From Anthostomella pinea (Eukaryota > Ascomycota > Sordariomycetes > Xylariales > Xylariaceae), in NCBI GenBank assembly GCA_963556695.1, contig CAUWAG010000010.1:3348001-3412000 (forward strand): a stretch of 64,000 nucleotides of DNA, read 5' to 3'. A program made the translations under genes and the position numbers. Below the pieces are notes generated by a model, which saw only the letters and a list, made by a program, of their open reading frames with translations, was not told the origin of the DNA and ran no database searches. Of the stretch, positions 1 to 12,557 are shown piece by piece; position 1 is the stretch's first letter; each line of letters starts with the position of its first letter.

Positions 1-294
1 GAAGCACTAAATAACTTCCCTCATAAATTCTGACTGAATATGTTTATTATTCTTGTTCATCGTTCGTTTGGAATTGAACCGAGGTTACAACAACCAGGAT
101 TCAGTACCACCCCGCCACGTTGCGTTATCGCCGGGTGTCAATCATTCATGGCCCCTGGTCATACATCTTCCTTCGTCTTCCTAGCATCAATCATTGGTCT
201 GTCTATCCGCTAGCTGTCTTCGACATCGCACCCACACCGGTCCCGTGTCTTCCAGGATTTAGAGCAAGTCTGAACCATCTACAACGCCAGCACC
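1..294. other. no gene seen
   Basis: Sequence downstream of the seryl-tRNA synthetase gene, which reads towards it on the minus strand. Short open frames here overlap the end of that gene on the other strand and look accidental. It probably carries the 3' untranslated region; I could not pick a polyadenylation signal with confidence. Confidence 0.5.
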
Positions 295-2572
295 TCATAC
301 CGCCATGTTCTTTATCTTCTCACCCGCCTGCGCGACAGCTTCGCCCGCAGCAGCCACCTTTGACTTCGCGCCCTTCTCCGCCGTGCCTGTGGCCTTGGCC
401 TTGGCCTTCTCAGAGGTCGAGTCCTTCGGCAGCTCCTTGGTGAAAGGGATGAACTCAGGAGCGCCCGGCAGATATTTGCGCAATACTTCAGGTACTCGTA
501 GGCCCTTGTTGCGAGAAGTCAATATAAGCACACTCGTTCGAGTCCAGGCATAAGAGACTTACATCTTCCGTCTGGTAGTTCTCAAGTACACAGCACAGCG
601 CCCGTTCTGTCGCCGTCAAGGTCGAGTTGAGAGCGTGGACATACTTCTTCTTCACGTCCGTCTGTGTCTTGGTGCCGAATCTGATCTCCAGCGCCCGCGA
701 CTGGTAGTCTGTGCAGTTTGAGCAAGACACCTTTCGACGGGGATTAGCGGATGCCTCAAAAGTAGCCCAAGTGAGTCCCGCAACATACCAGCTCCTTGTA
801 CTCCCCTTGGTACGGGAACCATGCCTCCAGGTCATACTTCTTGGCCGCCGCGTTGTTCAGGGCACCCGAGACAATCGCTACTACTTGGTCTGGTCTGTGT
901 CAGCCTCTTGCTCGAGCTCTCAAGCTTCCCCAGGGAACACGGCAGTTTTGTTTACGTACTGCGGTAAAGTCAGTCTTCAAGCCTATAGCTCCGGTATAAG
1001 AGGCATTCACGTACCATGGCAATCCAAGTGACTGATAGAAACCCTCGGAGTTGGCGAACATCTCGTCAAACATCTCCCACGACTTTGGCACAGTCAGCTA
1101 GGTGCCCTTCATGCGGCAAGGGACCGTGTCTAGTGCGATGAGGCCAGCGAAGCCTACCTTCTCAGGATCCGTGAGGACGAACTGTTCCACTTTCTCGAAC
1201 TGATCACACATACTCGTTAGCAAGTGATGACATATGCACCGTCGTGCACCGTAGGTTTACCTGATGGACACGGAAGATACCCCAAGCATCACGACCGTGA
1301 GAGCCGGCCTCACGTCGGTAGCAGGTGCTGAATCCAGCATATTTGATGGGAAGCTCCTTGGCAATGATCCACTCATCGGCATGGAACGCCGAGATGGGTT
1401 GTTCTGAGGTGGCGATGAGGTACTTATCGTTCTGCGCACCGCCGTCGACCACCTTGTACAGCTCCTCGTCGAATCTAGAAAGTCGGGGGTTAGTCGTCAA
1501 CACTTTCAAACAATTTTGGAGATCCTAGGCTCGATCTCGGGTGGTTCAGGGCCATAGTGAGATGGCCGTATGGATTCCCAACTGCGAGTGCATCCAGTGT
1601 GTGCGATCCAAAACAGTGAGCCAGGTTGAGTAGACGTACTGTTCCAGCTGGGCGGTCTTCCTATAACAACAGAATTAGCCAAGTCTCCACCCAAATCCCT
1701 CCACAAAGGGGGGCAAACGTACGCCATGTACTCCTTGAGCATGAACTGCGGCGTCTGCAGGGGCGTGAAGCCCTTCCCCATGAGGTACTCCAAGCCATAG
1801 TTGATGAGGGCCTGGTTGAGGAAGACACCCCACTGCTTGAGGAAGTAACCACGGTGTCCCACGATCTTGGATCCACGCTCGGGATCGTACCCGTCTATCC
1901 GCAGCAGCACCTCGTGGTGCGACAGCACGTTCTCCTTCTTCTCCACGACGACGCCCTCGGGCGCCCACGTGCGCAGCACCGCGTTGTTGTCCTCATTATC
2001 ACTAATTGGCACCGAGTCGTGCACGATGTTGCCGATGGTCTTGACCTTGGCCTGCAGCGCGATGTCCTTCAGCGCCGCCGACTCGAGCAGCGCCTTCTTC
2101 TCCTTGTCGAAGTCGGCCTTCTGCTTCAGGAGGTCGTCGGCGTTCTCCTTGGCCTGCAAATCCACAAATTCGCCTAGTCAGTTCGTCTGATGTCGGTCTG
2201 ATATGTGTTGCTGTTGTTGTTGTTGTTGTTGGGCTTCGTGGATAGGGGGGGGGAGGCAGGCCGGGCGTAGGTGTGACTCAGAAGAACAGGCGGTGTCTGG
2301 ACTGACTGACCTTCTTCTTCGCGCCGATCTGCTTGTTCAGGTCGTTCATCTTGCTGTTGATCTGGGTCGCGGCATACTGGGCTATAGGGGTCGCAAAAAC
2401 GGTCAGCCCACGTCCCTCATTTAAGTAAGGGGAACTGACTCTTCCGATGGTCCTCCCACATGGCGATGATCTCGTCGACCACGTCCGGGTTGGCATATCT
2501 GCGGCGCTGCGACTTCTTGATCTTCTCCGGGTTGCCGCCGCGGTCGGCGATGAAGTCGAGGACGTCGAGCAT
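295..2572 (-). CDS. SES1: cytosolic seryl-tRNA synthetase
   Basis: Class II aminoacyl-tRNA synthetase that charges tRNA-Ser (and tRNA-Sec where present) with serine in the cytosol. The chosen start gives [20 protein letters not shown], the usual N-terminus of the fungal enzyme, followed by the long antiparallel coiled-coil arm ([14 protein letters not shown], then [19 protein letters not shown]). The catalytic part is spread over about ten exons. It includes GRGYF-like [27 protein letters not shown], motif 2 around [12 protein letters not shown] and [13 protein letters not shown], and motif 3 around [20 protein letters not shown]. The protein ends in a lysine/alanine-rich tail ([19 protein letters not shown]), as in eukaryotic SerRS. 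Introns are short, with borders such as GTCAGT and TATAG. The call is secure; individual exon borders were deduced by eye from frame continuity and family conservation. Confidence 0.93.
2206..2231. repeat. TTG triplet microsatellite in SerRS intron
   Basis: A run of about seven GTT/TTG triplets lies inside an intron of the seryl-tRNA synthetase gene. It is a simple sequence repeat with no evident role. Confidence 0.8.
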
Positions 2573-3458
2573 GCTCGCGAGTGCTGGGGGTATCGAACCA
2601 CGAAGACTGAAAGAGTCGAAAGACGCAGATACTCGGGTACAAAGGTATGCTTCAAGTTGTTGATGTCTGTCTCAGCGTTGTAACTCGTAGTAGACAGACG
2701 GATGGACAAATTTTGGTGGGGTGATTGGGCGTGGCGGGGCAGGATATCGACCTCGCGGGGTGATTTCTCGTGTTACAGTACTGGCCTCTTCTTGCTGCCC
2801 TGTTACTGCTCATATATCCCGTCACTTACCCAGAGCAAATTGAGGAAGTCCAGCTTGGTTATTCTTAGCAATTAGACTTCAAACAACTGAAAGTTAAAGG
2901 ATCTGGGTGACATTGAAAATTGAAAATTTACTGCAGTCAGAAGTCAGCTTTCTTGGGCGGTTGAGTCATTGGCCGGATCCCTCATCTTGACCTCGCTCCG
3001 TATCACCTCGTTCGGATATATCGACATATCGTCGTATAATCGCAAACATCGTCTTGTGTTCTACCATTGGCCCACAGCTTTCGAATCTTCAGCATGTCAA
3101 TTGGTGTCATTGAGACTCGGAGCAAGTCCAGGATCTATCAAGCAGGATCCGATTAATCATTAACGCCCCTTGAGGTCTAAAGCCCGCCCTGTAGTATATA
3201 CGCACACGCCAAGCCTCCTCTATCGGTGTTACACACACGACATTGTCCAAGTCAATACAGTCGCCAGATTGCCATCGCAAAAACCAACAATCCCCACAGT
3301 AGCTAGTACTCGTAGCTGCTTGAACGATCAATGTCAATGCTCGATCGACCACCAAGTGGTCCCGTCTTCCGTCCAGTCCAATGCCAGTGCCAATGCCGTA
3401 TCCGTATGTATACCTGTACGTCCAGTGTAGGTGTTGTGTCCGTCTAACCAGCTCTTCT
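2573..3458. other. intergenic, promoter side of SerRS
   Basis: About 0.9 kb between the start of the seryl-tRNA synthetase gene and the stop codon of the Rheb gene, both on the minus strand. It must hold the SerRS promoter and the Rheb 3' untranslated region. I see no conserved open frame and no clear TATA box. Confidence 0.5.
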
Positions 3459-4302
3459 TCACATGACATCGCACTTGCCACCGGCCGGCGCCTCGTTCGG
3501 GTTCTGCGACTTCTCAATCTGTGCGATCAGGAGCTCGAACGCCTTGCCGACGTTCTCGTTGTAGCGCGCGCTCGCCTCGGTCCACCCGCAGTTGAACTTC
3601 TCCGACAGCTTGCGCCCGTCCTCCTGGCTGACCTGGCGCTGCTCGGGCCGCAGGTCGCTCTTGTTGCCCACAATGACGATGGGGACCCAGTCCGTGCCCT
3701 GTGAGAGAGTGGCGCACCGTCAGTACTCGGGTCTGGTCAAGTGACTGACTGACTGCCAGTATAGATACCAGTCAGTATAAGGGCAACGTACCAGGTGGTT
3801 CAAGATCTTTTCGCGAATCACCTGAACCATCTCGAAAGACGGCAGGGAGGAGACCGAGTACACCAGCATGTAACCGTGGATACCGATGAAATGCTTGGAG
3901 TTCAAGATACTGTATTCATCCTATACGCGCGCACCAAACAAGCAAGGTGTTAGAAAGGGCTCGCAACAATCTCGGGTCGTGGGATTTCGGGGTGTGCTCG
4001 TGGTCGTGGCGTACCTGGCCAGCAGTGTCGACGATCTCGGTCGCATAGTCCTGCCCCTTGAAGCGGATGACTTTACTGAAAGTGTTCTCTATCGTGGGGT
4101 AGTAGCTTTCGACGAAGTGGCCATCGACATATTGGACCGCCAGGGAGGATTTGCCTGTACGCGCAGAAGAGGTTCAAGTCAGTGCCGGGTCTCGCGTCTC
4201 GAGCCTGCATGCATGTGACAGCCCGCAAGGGTAAGGGGGGTGCGTACCAACAGATCGGCTGCCAACGATGGCGACTTTCCGCTGCTTGGATGGCGGCGGC
4301 AT
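3459..4302 (-). CDS. Rheb-family small GTPase
   Basis: Ras-superfamily GTPase of the Rheb type, known in fungi as RhbA/Rhb1, an activator of TOR signalling that links nitrogen and amino-acid status to growth. Four exons read in frame from MPPPSKQRKVAIVGSRSV. The P-loop GSRSVGKSS is completed across the first intron; its arginine in place of the usual glycine is a Rheb signature. Then follow the effector loop YYPTIENTFSK, switch II VDTAGQDEYSIL, G4 GNKSDL and a G5-like EASARYNENVG. The protein ends in CDVM, a CaaX box predicted to be farnesylated, so it should act at endomembranes. The neighbours are unrelated housekeeping genes on the same strand. Confidence 0.93.
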
Positions 4303-5361
4303 TTACAAGGTTTCCCGGCTTGCGATATGGGATAACTACAGTAGGCAACGTATAGGTAAGCAGGGTGCGCCGATATGGATGTAGGTTTGGCGCACTGGCG
4401 ATAATGGAATGCTGCGAGTGGGAGTGAGGGTTTGATGCGAGCGGGCATTGGCGTGGGTGGCGCACCATCATGCCATACCTTCAGTCTGTCTGTCGCGTTG
4501 CTTGTGCACAGATTCGTGTGCTATGACGTGTCGATGTTACCCAAGATCGCAAGGTGTCGATACGTTTGTGACTCGGTGTACGAGCCAGGGCAATAGAAAT
4601 CTCTATTATGCGACGAAAGAGAAGCTCGAAGCAGAAGAAGTTGTAGAGGTGAGGCGGGGCAGCGGTAAAGTGGGTGGGCGAGACGGCCTACACTACAGGG
4701 ACTCAGCAGTGGTGAACCAAGCTTCAACTTTTGACACGTGCAACTGGCAGCACTGAGTTGCTCAGACAAAGTAAATCAAGCTTGGAAATAAACACTCCTG
4801 CTGATAACAAGGAGCATGGCAACCTGTAAATTGACACATGCAGGCAAGCAGGATAGGGGCACTCCATCCACTGGGCTGTTCATTGGGACAACCTTCATGT
4901 CATTCGTGCAGATGGGCACAGCACTGCGAGTTTGCGACTGGTCAAGAAACAGATAGCTCTTTGTCCCTACTACAACAGCACCGTCATTGTTAACACTTAG
5001 TCTATCTACTAAGCACTCAGTCTATTTGCGAACTGCTATGATCTTAACCCTAAACCGTCGTCTATCTCTGGGTATCATGTTATGCCAGCAGCCCTATGCT
5101 TGCTCTTTGGGTATTTGTGAAAAGGAAGCCTCCATTGGAGCCATGTTCGTGCAAACCATCGCAATGCAATATTGTCGTTCAACGCCCTCGAAGACGTGTG
5201 TCCAGTACCACACGGTGTTACAAAACTAATCCTGCTCATCCCCTCATGCCAAATCAATATCAGTATGTCCAACAATATTCAGCGTCACTGCAACAAGTTC
5301 TCGTGGGTGGGCCATGCGACGACCATCCACTCAATGCCCGGGTGTCGTGCTGGCCGGGATA
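4303..5361. other. intergenic, Rheb promoter side
   Basis: About 1.06 kb between the Rheb start and the stop of the WAPL gene, both on the minus strand. I find no coding region that I trust. Open frames of up to about 100 codons on both strands lack family resemblance and splice structure. Confidence 0.5.
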
Positions 5362-8038
5362 CTAATCGTATACCGCTTCATCTTCGAGCTGATGCACAAG
5401 AGATTGTAATTGCTCCGTGTAGCCACTGCTGGATCGAGAGCCTTCGTCATCCTCGTCCGCTGTGCTTTCCATTTTCTTGATAAACCCCGTGAACTCGCGT
5501 ATCGAGTCGATCAAAGGCCCAATGCTCCTCGCAGAATGGCTGGACTTCAGCTTCTGTCGAACGGGCGCATGCAATGACAAATAGCCGAGAAGCACTGATA
5601 AGTAGCCAAAGGCGACATTGAGATGGCTCTTCTCCAACGAGTCCGCCTTGGTCGGGTTAGTCTCGCAATGGGGATAAAGGGTAAATGATATAACTCACTT
5701 CGTTGGTCTTCCGGTGGTTCTCTAGAAATATCTGGATAAACTCGTCGACGGTTTTCTGTCCATTATGCTGGGAATCGCTGATGACTTGCCGTACTAGGCT
5801 GCTGTGTTCCGCGAAGTTGATGAGAATACCGAGTCGCAAAACCAGACTATCGGTGATCCCATCTTTCCAGGCGTCCTGGGAGATTGATGTCAAGATCTGC
5901 GTAAAACTGTGGGATATTGACGCAGCCAAGGCGGGCAAGGCTCCCTTCGACGCGAAAATATCCGGAGCCTCTATATTGTTGTTGGTCATGTTGATGGCGA
6001 GCTTCAATACCGAGTTCTCGAGAGTCTTGTTGTCTTCTGCTGGGTGCCGGAAAGATGTCGTGAAAACGTCAGCTATGATTGGCAGGTAACACGTAGACCA
6101 TTCGCTGCTTGCACGCTGCATCTCGCCGACGCTGACGGCATGGACATCAAGCACCGCCAAAGCCCCGCAGAGATTACTTGATTCGACTGCTGTAGGGTAG
6201 TTCCAATGGTCCGCGCTTTGACTGGCTTCTGATAGCACTTCAAACAGGCCTTCCGTGACACTCCTCGTGAAGACAGCAGGGTCCTGCCCGACGTTGGTAT
6301 CCTGGGCGATGAGCAGCCGAAGACACTTTATAACAATGCTTCTTGGCGAAATATACTGAGGGGCAGCGCCGTCCCAGATTGGTAGATCACGTAACGAGTT
6401 GTGAATCGAGATGATCTGGGTTTGACTCCGTCTAGAAAGGTTGCTCTTGCGATCCTTGACTATCTTCTTGACATCCTCAGGAATGCCCAGGAGGCGGGCG
6501 AAGATGGGACCCGGATCCTCAAGCCGGACCAGTCGAGCCATATGTGCTGATGGCCACTTGGCGAGTATCGTGACGAGGATGGATAATATCAAGAACACCG
6601 CAATATTATCGAGCTCTGTGCCCACGTCTTTGAGCATCGTAGCTTCGACTCCATGATCGCGGCACTGTCGCATGAAGGTCTTGTCTCCTATCTTCTCTGC
6701 CACTTGCAGCAAAGCTGCTCGGCGAGATGACGAGGGCTTCGTACCTGGTGTCCCCAACTGCTCCTTCAGATCTTGCATGGCGTCTGCAACACGCGAATTG
6801 GCACCTGCCTGTCGCAATTCATGAATGTCCCGAAGTTTGGCATTTGGCGACCCATCGGTTGCGACATCAACGTCAAGGTCGAAAGACCCACTGGAAAGAG
6901 CAGACGTCTTCGGACCTCCAAGTTCCAGGCGTCTTCCCCTCAGAGGAACAGACGGCTCCTCGGGAAGGGCCAAAGCATCCATTAGGTTATCTTCATCCTC
7001 TAGGACCTTCCTTCCTTGCCCATAAGTGAACTTCAGGGAACTGCTAGATCGCGCGAATGTCCGAGTGACCGTGGCGTGTGCTGTTCTGCGCTTGCTTGTG
7101 GGTGTTGTTGGCAAGCCTTGCGAGTCCAGAATGGAGGCGTCACTAGTTTGGCTCGACGTTTGCTGACTGAAACCGGCCTGACTGCTGGGCACGTTGTCAA
7201 CGAGGTCATCTGAATCGTCCGGGATCTGTTCCACAAGGGCGTCAATAAGTCGTTTTCTCGGCTTCTTTGGGAGACTGGTGGCTGGCGCCCGGGTTTGAGC
7301 GACTGGCGGCTTGTTTTCGATTCGTGCGGCGGAAGGCACGTTCGACTGCTTGCTTTTCTGCGTCAAATTTCGAGCGAGGTGTAAAGGGATGTCCTGTTGC
7401 AGTACGCTGACTGGTTTCGGTGTATTCGCAGAGGAAGGTTTTTCAGCTGCCCTGGCTTTTGGCTTCGAAGCTTTGGGCGGCGTCGGTGTGAGCGGCGGAC
7501 TTGACAATCTGGGACCAACAAGGTCGACCTCCATGGGCTCGGTAGATCTCGGTGCGATGGGCATGCGTGCATTCGTGGTCGTCATGGAGGCACGCGCATT
7601 GTTGGACGCAGCCGTACGGGATCGCCGTGGCTTTGGTGCGGACGGAGAGCTGTCTCCAGACCCGAGTGTTTCCTGGGTGTGCCCCTTCGACGTGTAGACT
7701 TGCGATAGCTTTCGTTTGCGTTCCGAACTCTGGATATTGTAAGGAGAGGAAGTGTTTGTTCTGGTGGCATTGGCTCCATCCAAGCTCTTGTATCGACGCG
7801 GTGGTGAATCGTCACGAGGCGATGCCGCAAGCGTAGGCTGTTGACGCGTCGCTGTGGTCTGAGAGGCCGTAATAGGGTCCTCATCGGACATGGATTCCGA
7901 CGCGGTGACGGGTGTGAAGGCCGTTTTCGGTTGCCGCTTCCTTGCGCCCTTGCCATACGTGGTCAGTCTCCTCTTGGGCAAACCGCCCAGGTCAGGCTTG
8001 CCTGCCATTGCGACTCTGCTGACAAGACCAGGTCGCAA
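5362..8038 (-). CDS. WAPL-family cohesin-release protein
   Basis: Homologue of wings apart-like (yeast Rad61/Wpl1), which with Pds5 opens the cohesin ring and removes it from chromatin. The longest reading is 874 residues in two exons (5701-region to 8038, then 5362-5646, with one intron of about 52 bp). A second in-frame start at 8008 gives MAGKPDLGG and may be the real one. The first 350 residues are low-complexity, basic and Ser/Pro/Thr-rich, as is usual for the regulatory N-terminus. From FTYGQGRKVLEDEDNLMDAL onward lies the helical WAPL domain, with DIHELRQAGANSRVADAMQD, ALLQVAEKIGDKTFMRQCRD and later HEAT-like helices to the acidic C-terminus. Action is expected in the nucleus. The spliced end reads VHQLEDEAVYD. 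The family call is firm; the start is open. Confidence 0.85.
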
Positions 8039-9220
8039 GAAATCAACGATTGAAGGCCACGCGAGGTTGTATCAAAGGGCTTTCATGTCGGCAGGAATGT
8101 TGGATCGGTAGAGGCGCAATGGTCTGAGGTTGAGATTGAGATTGAGATTGAGAAAAGTAGGTAGGTATCGAATGGACAAAGAACGCGATTGTCGCAGGCT
8201 AGATGGAGAAGGTAAGACGTGAGGTGAGTCGCGGCACAACGGAGGGGGCACGTTGCTAAGCAGGAAGCAGAGACCCGGAGACGAGGATCAACTCCTTGGA
8301 CTGGTTGTTTTTTCGATTGGTGGCTAAGGCATATAGACAGGTAGGTTATCATCGGGCTACTCCTGCTGTGGATGAATAGTAAGGAATTGGCAGTTGCTGC
8401 AGGCCAGCTGGGAATAGATTCAATAAGGTATTCCGTTTGTTGTTCTTGTCGTTTTCAGGCACGGGTTGCTTCCGGGTGTGGCTGATGGACTGGCCCAACG
8501 GTGAACTGGGGCGCCTCCTCGATGTGAAAGCCTCAAAGGAGATCGCAGAAACCTGAGCCTGCAAGTTTTTAGGTTACGTACCTGCTTTTACCCACTATAC
8601 TGTGGCTTATGGATCGTCTATGTGGCTGGTGCCATTTGGATTTTTGTAAGAAGTTACACCACTAACATTATCTGTCAGACTAGGATCGCGATAACAGTGC
8701 ATGACAGGGATATCCTCCACCCAGCCGAAACTGAAAGGGCGGGGTTAACCTTCAATGGTGCTCCGACAGGCAGATCGGATATCTTCAATATCGTACAATC
8801 CGAGCCTACCCCATTATCCAACATTGGCAATCTGGAACCTGCTCGCTCGTCTTTCCAAAGCTGGCCTCTGGACATCAGATCTATTCTCCAGCTTGCCGGT
8901 TGTGAATAGCCTCGATTGCCTCTTGCTGTTCTCATAAGTCGTGCCTTCGGTACATCAAACAGGCCTTCTTTACATCGTTGCTGAATCTGTCTAACTCGTT
9001 GGCTACACTCTCCAGCAAGCAGACATCATCACGGCCGCCTCCGCATCACTACCCTCTCTACTCCTCAGTAGTACAGTGAGTTATTCTGCCCTGGTAGGAG
9101 GATAGTTCGTGTAAGTTGGACAATCCAAGAACGTTAAAAGCTGCTGATCCTAGTCTCCTCAATAGTGTCTCGGCCCCTCAGCTTGCCTACCTGGCCAGTC
9201 ACCCTACCTGACTATATACA
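8039..9220. other. divergent promoter region WAPL / FUR1
   Basis: A 1.18 kb gap between two genes that point away from each other, so it holds both promoters. It contains a short TTGAGA repeat on the WAPL side. The part next to FUR1 is pyrimidine-rich (CTCTACTCCTC and similar), as is common upstream of fungal start sites. No gene is seen. Confidence 0.6.
8131..8154. repeat. TTGAGA hexanucleotide repeat, four copies
   Basis: Four perfect tandem copies of TTGAGA about 95 bp upstream of the longest WAPL start, probably in its 5' untranslated region or core promoter. On the transcribed strand this is a TCTCAA pyrimidine-rich repeat. Confidence 0.85.
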
Positions 9221-10263
<1,043 letters not shown>

Positions 10264-10612
10264 AGGGTTAGTAGACGAGTGAGACCTCCCATGCCCTCGT
10301 AACTTTATCGACGTCTGGTGAAACGAGCTTTGAGTGGAGCATGTGAATGGTGAGGGCTTTTCGTCATGGAAATCTGGTCCTAAATTGTATCGCCTCAGCG
10401 TGCAATGTTGGTCATTACTCGAGCCGGAGGTCATCGAGGCATCCATTTATAATAAGCACAAAGACACAACAAGAGAAAAAGAAGTGTTTCATCGCGTGAA
10501 GGGGTATCGGGATTATTACAAAGTATAAAAGAGTCGACTGTATTGAGCGTGTCGACTAGAGCCGAGCAGACGATCATCTGCCCATCGAGAATCTTGGATC
10601 ATAATCCCTCGA
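10264..10612. other. convergent 3' ends of FUR1 and ELF1
   Basis: About 350 bp between two genes that read towards each other. It holds their 3' untranslated regions; a purine-rich AAGAGAAAAAGAAG stretch lies in the middle. No gene is seen. Confidence 0.6.
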
Positions 10613-11262
10613 TCAATACTCCTCGTCATCATCCACGATCCCATCTCCCTCGTATCTACGGTCGTCCTCGTCATCAGCATCACGGTTCGCGACAGGTCGT
10701 CTCGCGCCAGCGCGGTGGCCGGAAGCCGAATCGCCCTTTCCAGCTGCTCTGGCAGCCATATCGTCCTTCGCGACCGCATCTGCAAGCATGTTAGTGACAC
10801 TACCCTGCTGCGTGGTATACTACTTGTATCTTCAGACATACCAGCTGCATCGACCCATTCACTATAGACGTCGATTGGCGCTGAGAGGTCTGGGCGATCA
10901 TCAGTAACCATAAAACCAACAAGCCACTGTGCTGTATTCTTGACTACTGACAGTTGATACCGCACTGGTATGACTGCCCGCACACCGTGCACTTCAGATC
11001 ACCAACTCCAGCTTTCTTATCCATCTTGACAGTGACCGCTTTCTCGTGGTTGCAGAACAGGCAGGTGAAATGGGTGGCCAGGGGCTCGTTCTGTCATGCG
11101 CGCGTAAGCGATTCAATGTTGCCGGCTCGTCAAAGGGATTGGGGTTCGTTGGTTCGTACCCTCTTGGGGCCCTGAGGCTTGCGTGTACTCTTCTTGCGTT
11201 TTCCCTGGCACGGTATTAGCTTGCGACAAGTGGCAGCACCTTCGCAGCGGGATAGTAACCAT
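10613..11262 (-). CDS. ELF1: transcription elongation factor Elf1 (zinc ribbon)
   Basis: Small nuclear zinc-ribbon protein that travels with RNA polymerase II and helps it pass nucleosomes. The spliced product is about 130 residues: [16 protein letters not shown], a basic start; then the zinc ribbon with two Cys pairs, TCLFCNHE and KCTVCGQSY, and VDVYSEW-like [12 protein letters not shown]. An acidic end, [13 protein letters not shown] ... VDDDEEY, is typical of the fungal forms. Five exons are needed. The first contains only the ATG: the intron GTTACT...CCAG starts directly after the start codon and the next exon opens with GGAAAACGC. It shares its upstream region with the URC1-like gene. 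The family call is firm; the first exon depends on this splice reading. Confidence 0.9.
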
Positions 11263-12557
11263 TGTGAATGTGTAGAGGAGGCTCTACGTGCGACGCGCGT
11301 GGTGTTTGTCAGATAGGATTGTGCAGTTGTGTGAAGCGCAACGGTCGGCGCAAAACCTAAGGCTGAACAAGGGAGATCGTTGCTGTTGGTGTTTTGCGTT
11401 AGGAATGACGTACCGGTAGAAGCTCGGACGGGCGCTGGGAAATTCCTGGGACACTCGCAAAGCTATAAATTCCGCTAACATAGTAACATCCCTCTTCAAC
11501 ATACTGATTTCTCAAAAGCAACCGACCAGCGGTTTTGTAAAGTACAAACAGCTCTTTTCTCCTTTACAAAAGCAGTCATTCCGATGTCTCTTTCGCAAGT
11601 CGCAACTGCATCAAGCCACAGGTGATGACTACGCCACATCACTCGGACTTGATAAGACGATAAGCGTATCGGTTGATCTGGACACCAAGTGGAGAGTGAG
11701 GGGGAGCTGGAGGGGTACTGGGTGTGGTCCTCGTACAACGATAGATCGTATATCTGCATTCAATAGAGACAACGGCTTGGAACAGGTGTGCTTCAATACA
11801 CACATCCCTTTCGACTGTTTCCATATCGACAGTTACCCATTCCCGGCCCCTCTGCCGCCTTACCCTGTCTCAAGGGGCTATCATCACCTTAGACAACTGT
11901 GCCTCCGTGGCAATCTTGAAACGTTTCGGGCGGCCATCGTATTCACAGCAATCAACATACCTCTTAGAACCGCGGAGTCCCCCGTGATAATCAGCGTCCA
12001 CAGGAACGGGTGCTACCAGGCCTTGAGGCGGCTTATGCCTCTATCCCGTTGGTATTACGGGCGTGATGGTTCAGGTGTGATGCAGGTACAGACCTGGTTG
12101 GACACGGATTCATGTACACCATGGCAAACTATCGAGGATGTACATACATGTAGGTATCGTCAATGCTGAGCTGTTCCAGGCTAGCTGCTGTCTGCTGAAC
12201 CAAGCCCAAGCCCAAGCCCAAGCCCAGGGAGGGTTTGTTGACGTTGAATCGGGCACATTGCCGATGTTGCGGGTCCACGCGGACTTCACTAATACAAGCC
12301 ACCGACCGTTCGCCCAACCTTCCGACATCTATCACCTACCTATCTATCTGTCTACATGTCCGCCTTTCTGCATTGAGTTCATTAGTTATTGAATTAGATT
12401 CTGCTATCTAACGACTGTGGGAACTACAAGACTCACCTTGATAAGCTATCCATTCCGTATCCCATCCTAAGTCAACAATCATCTACATTGTAGTGTACAA
12501 CATACTCTCAGACTTCTTCCGTTTACACCGCTATCCATCCATCAGTCAGAGTTGATC
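11263..12557. other. divergent promoter region ELF1 / URC1
   Basis: A 1.3 kb gap between divergent genes, holding both promoters and a CAAGCC repeat at 12201-12226. Pyrimidine-rich tracts lie just before the URC1 start (CTATCCATCCATC). Open frames up to about 157 codons occur but show no family likeness and no splice structure. Confidence 0.55.
12201..12226. repeat. CAAGCC hexanucleotide repeat
   Basis: Four tandem copies of CAAGCC (plus a partial fifth), about 330 bp upstream of the URC1 start. It is a simple repeat in a promoter region; copy number is likely to vary between strains. Confidence 0.85.
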
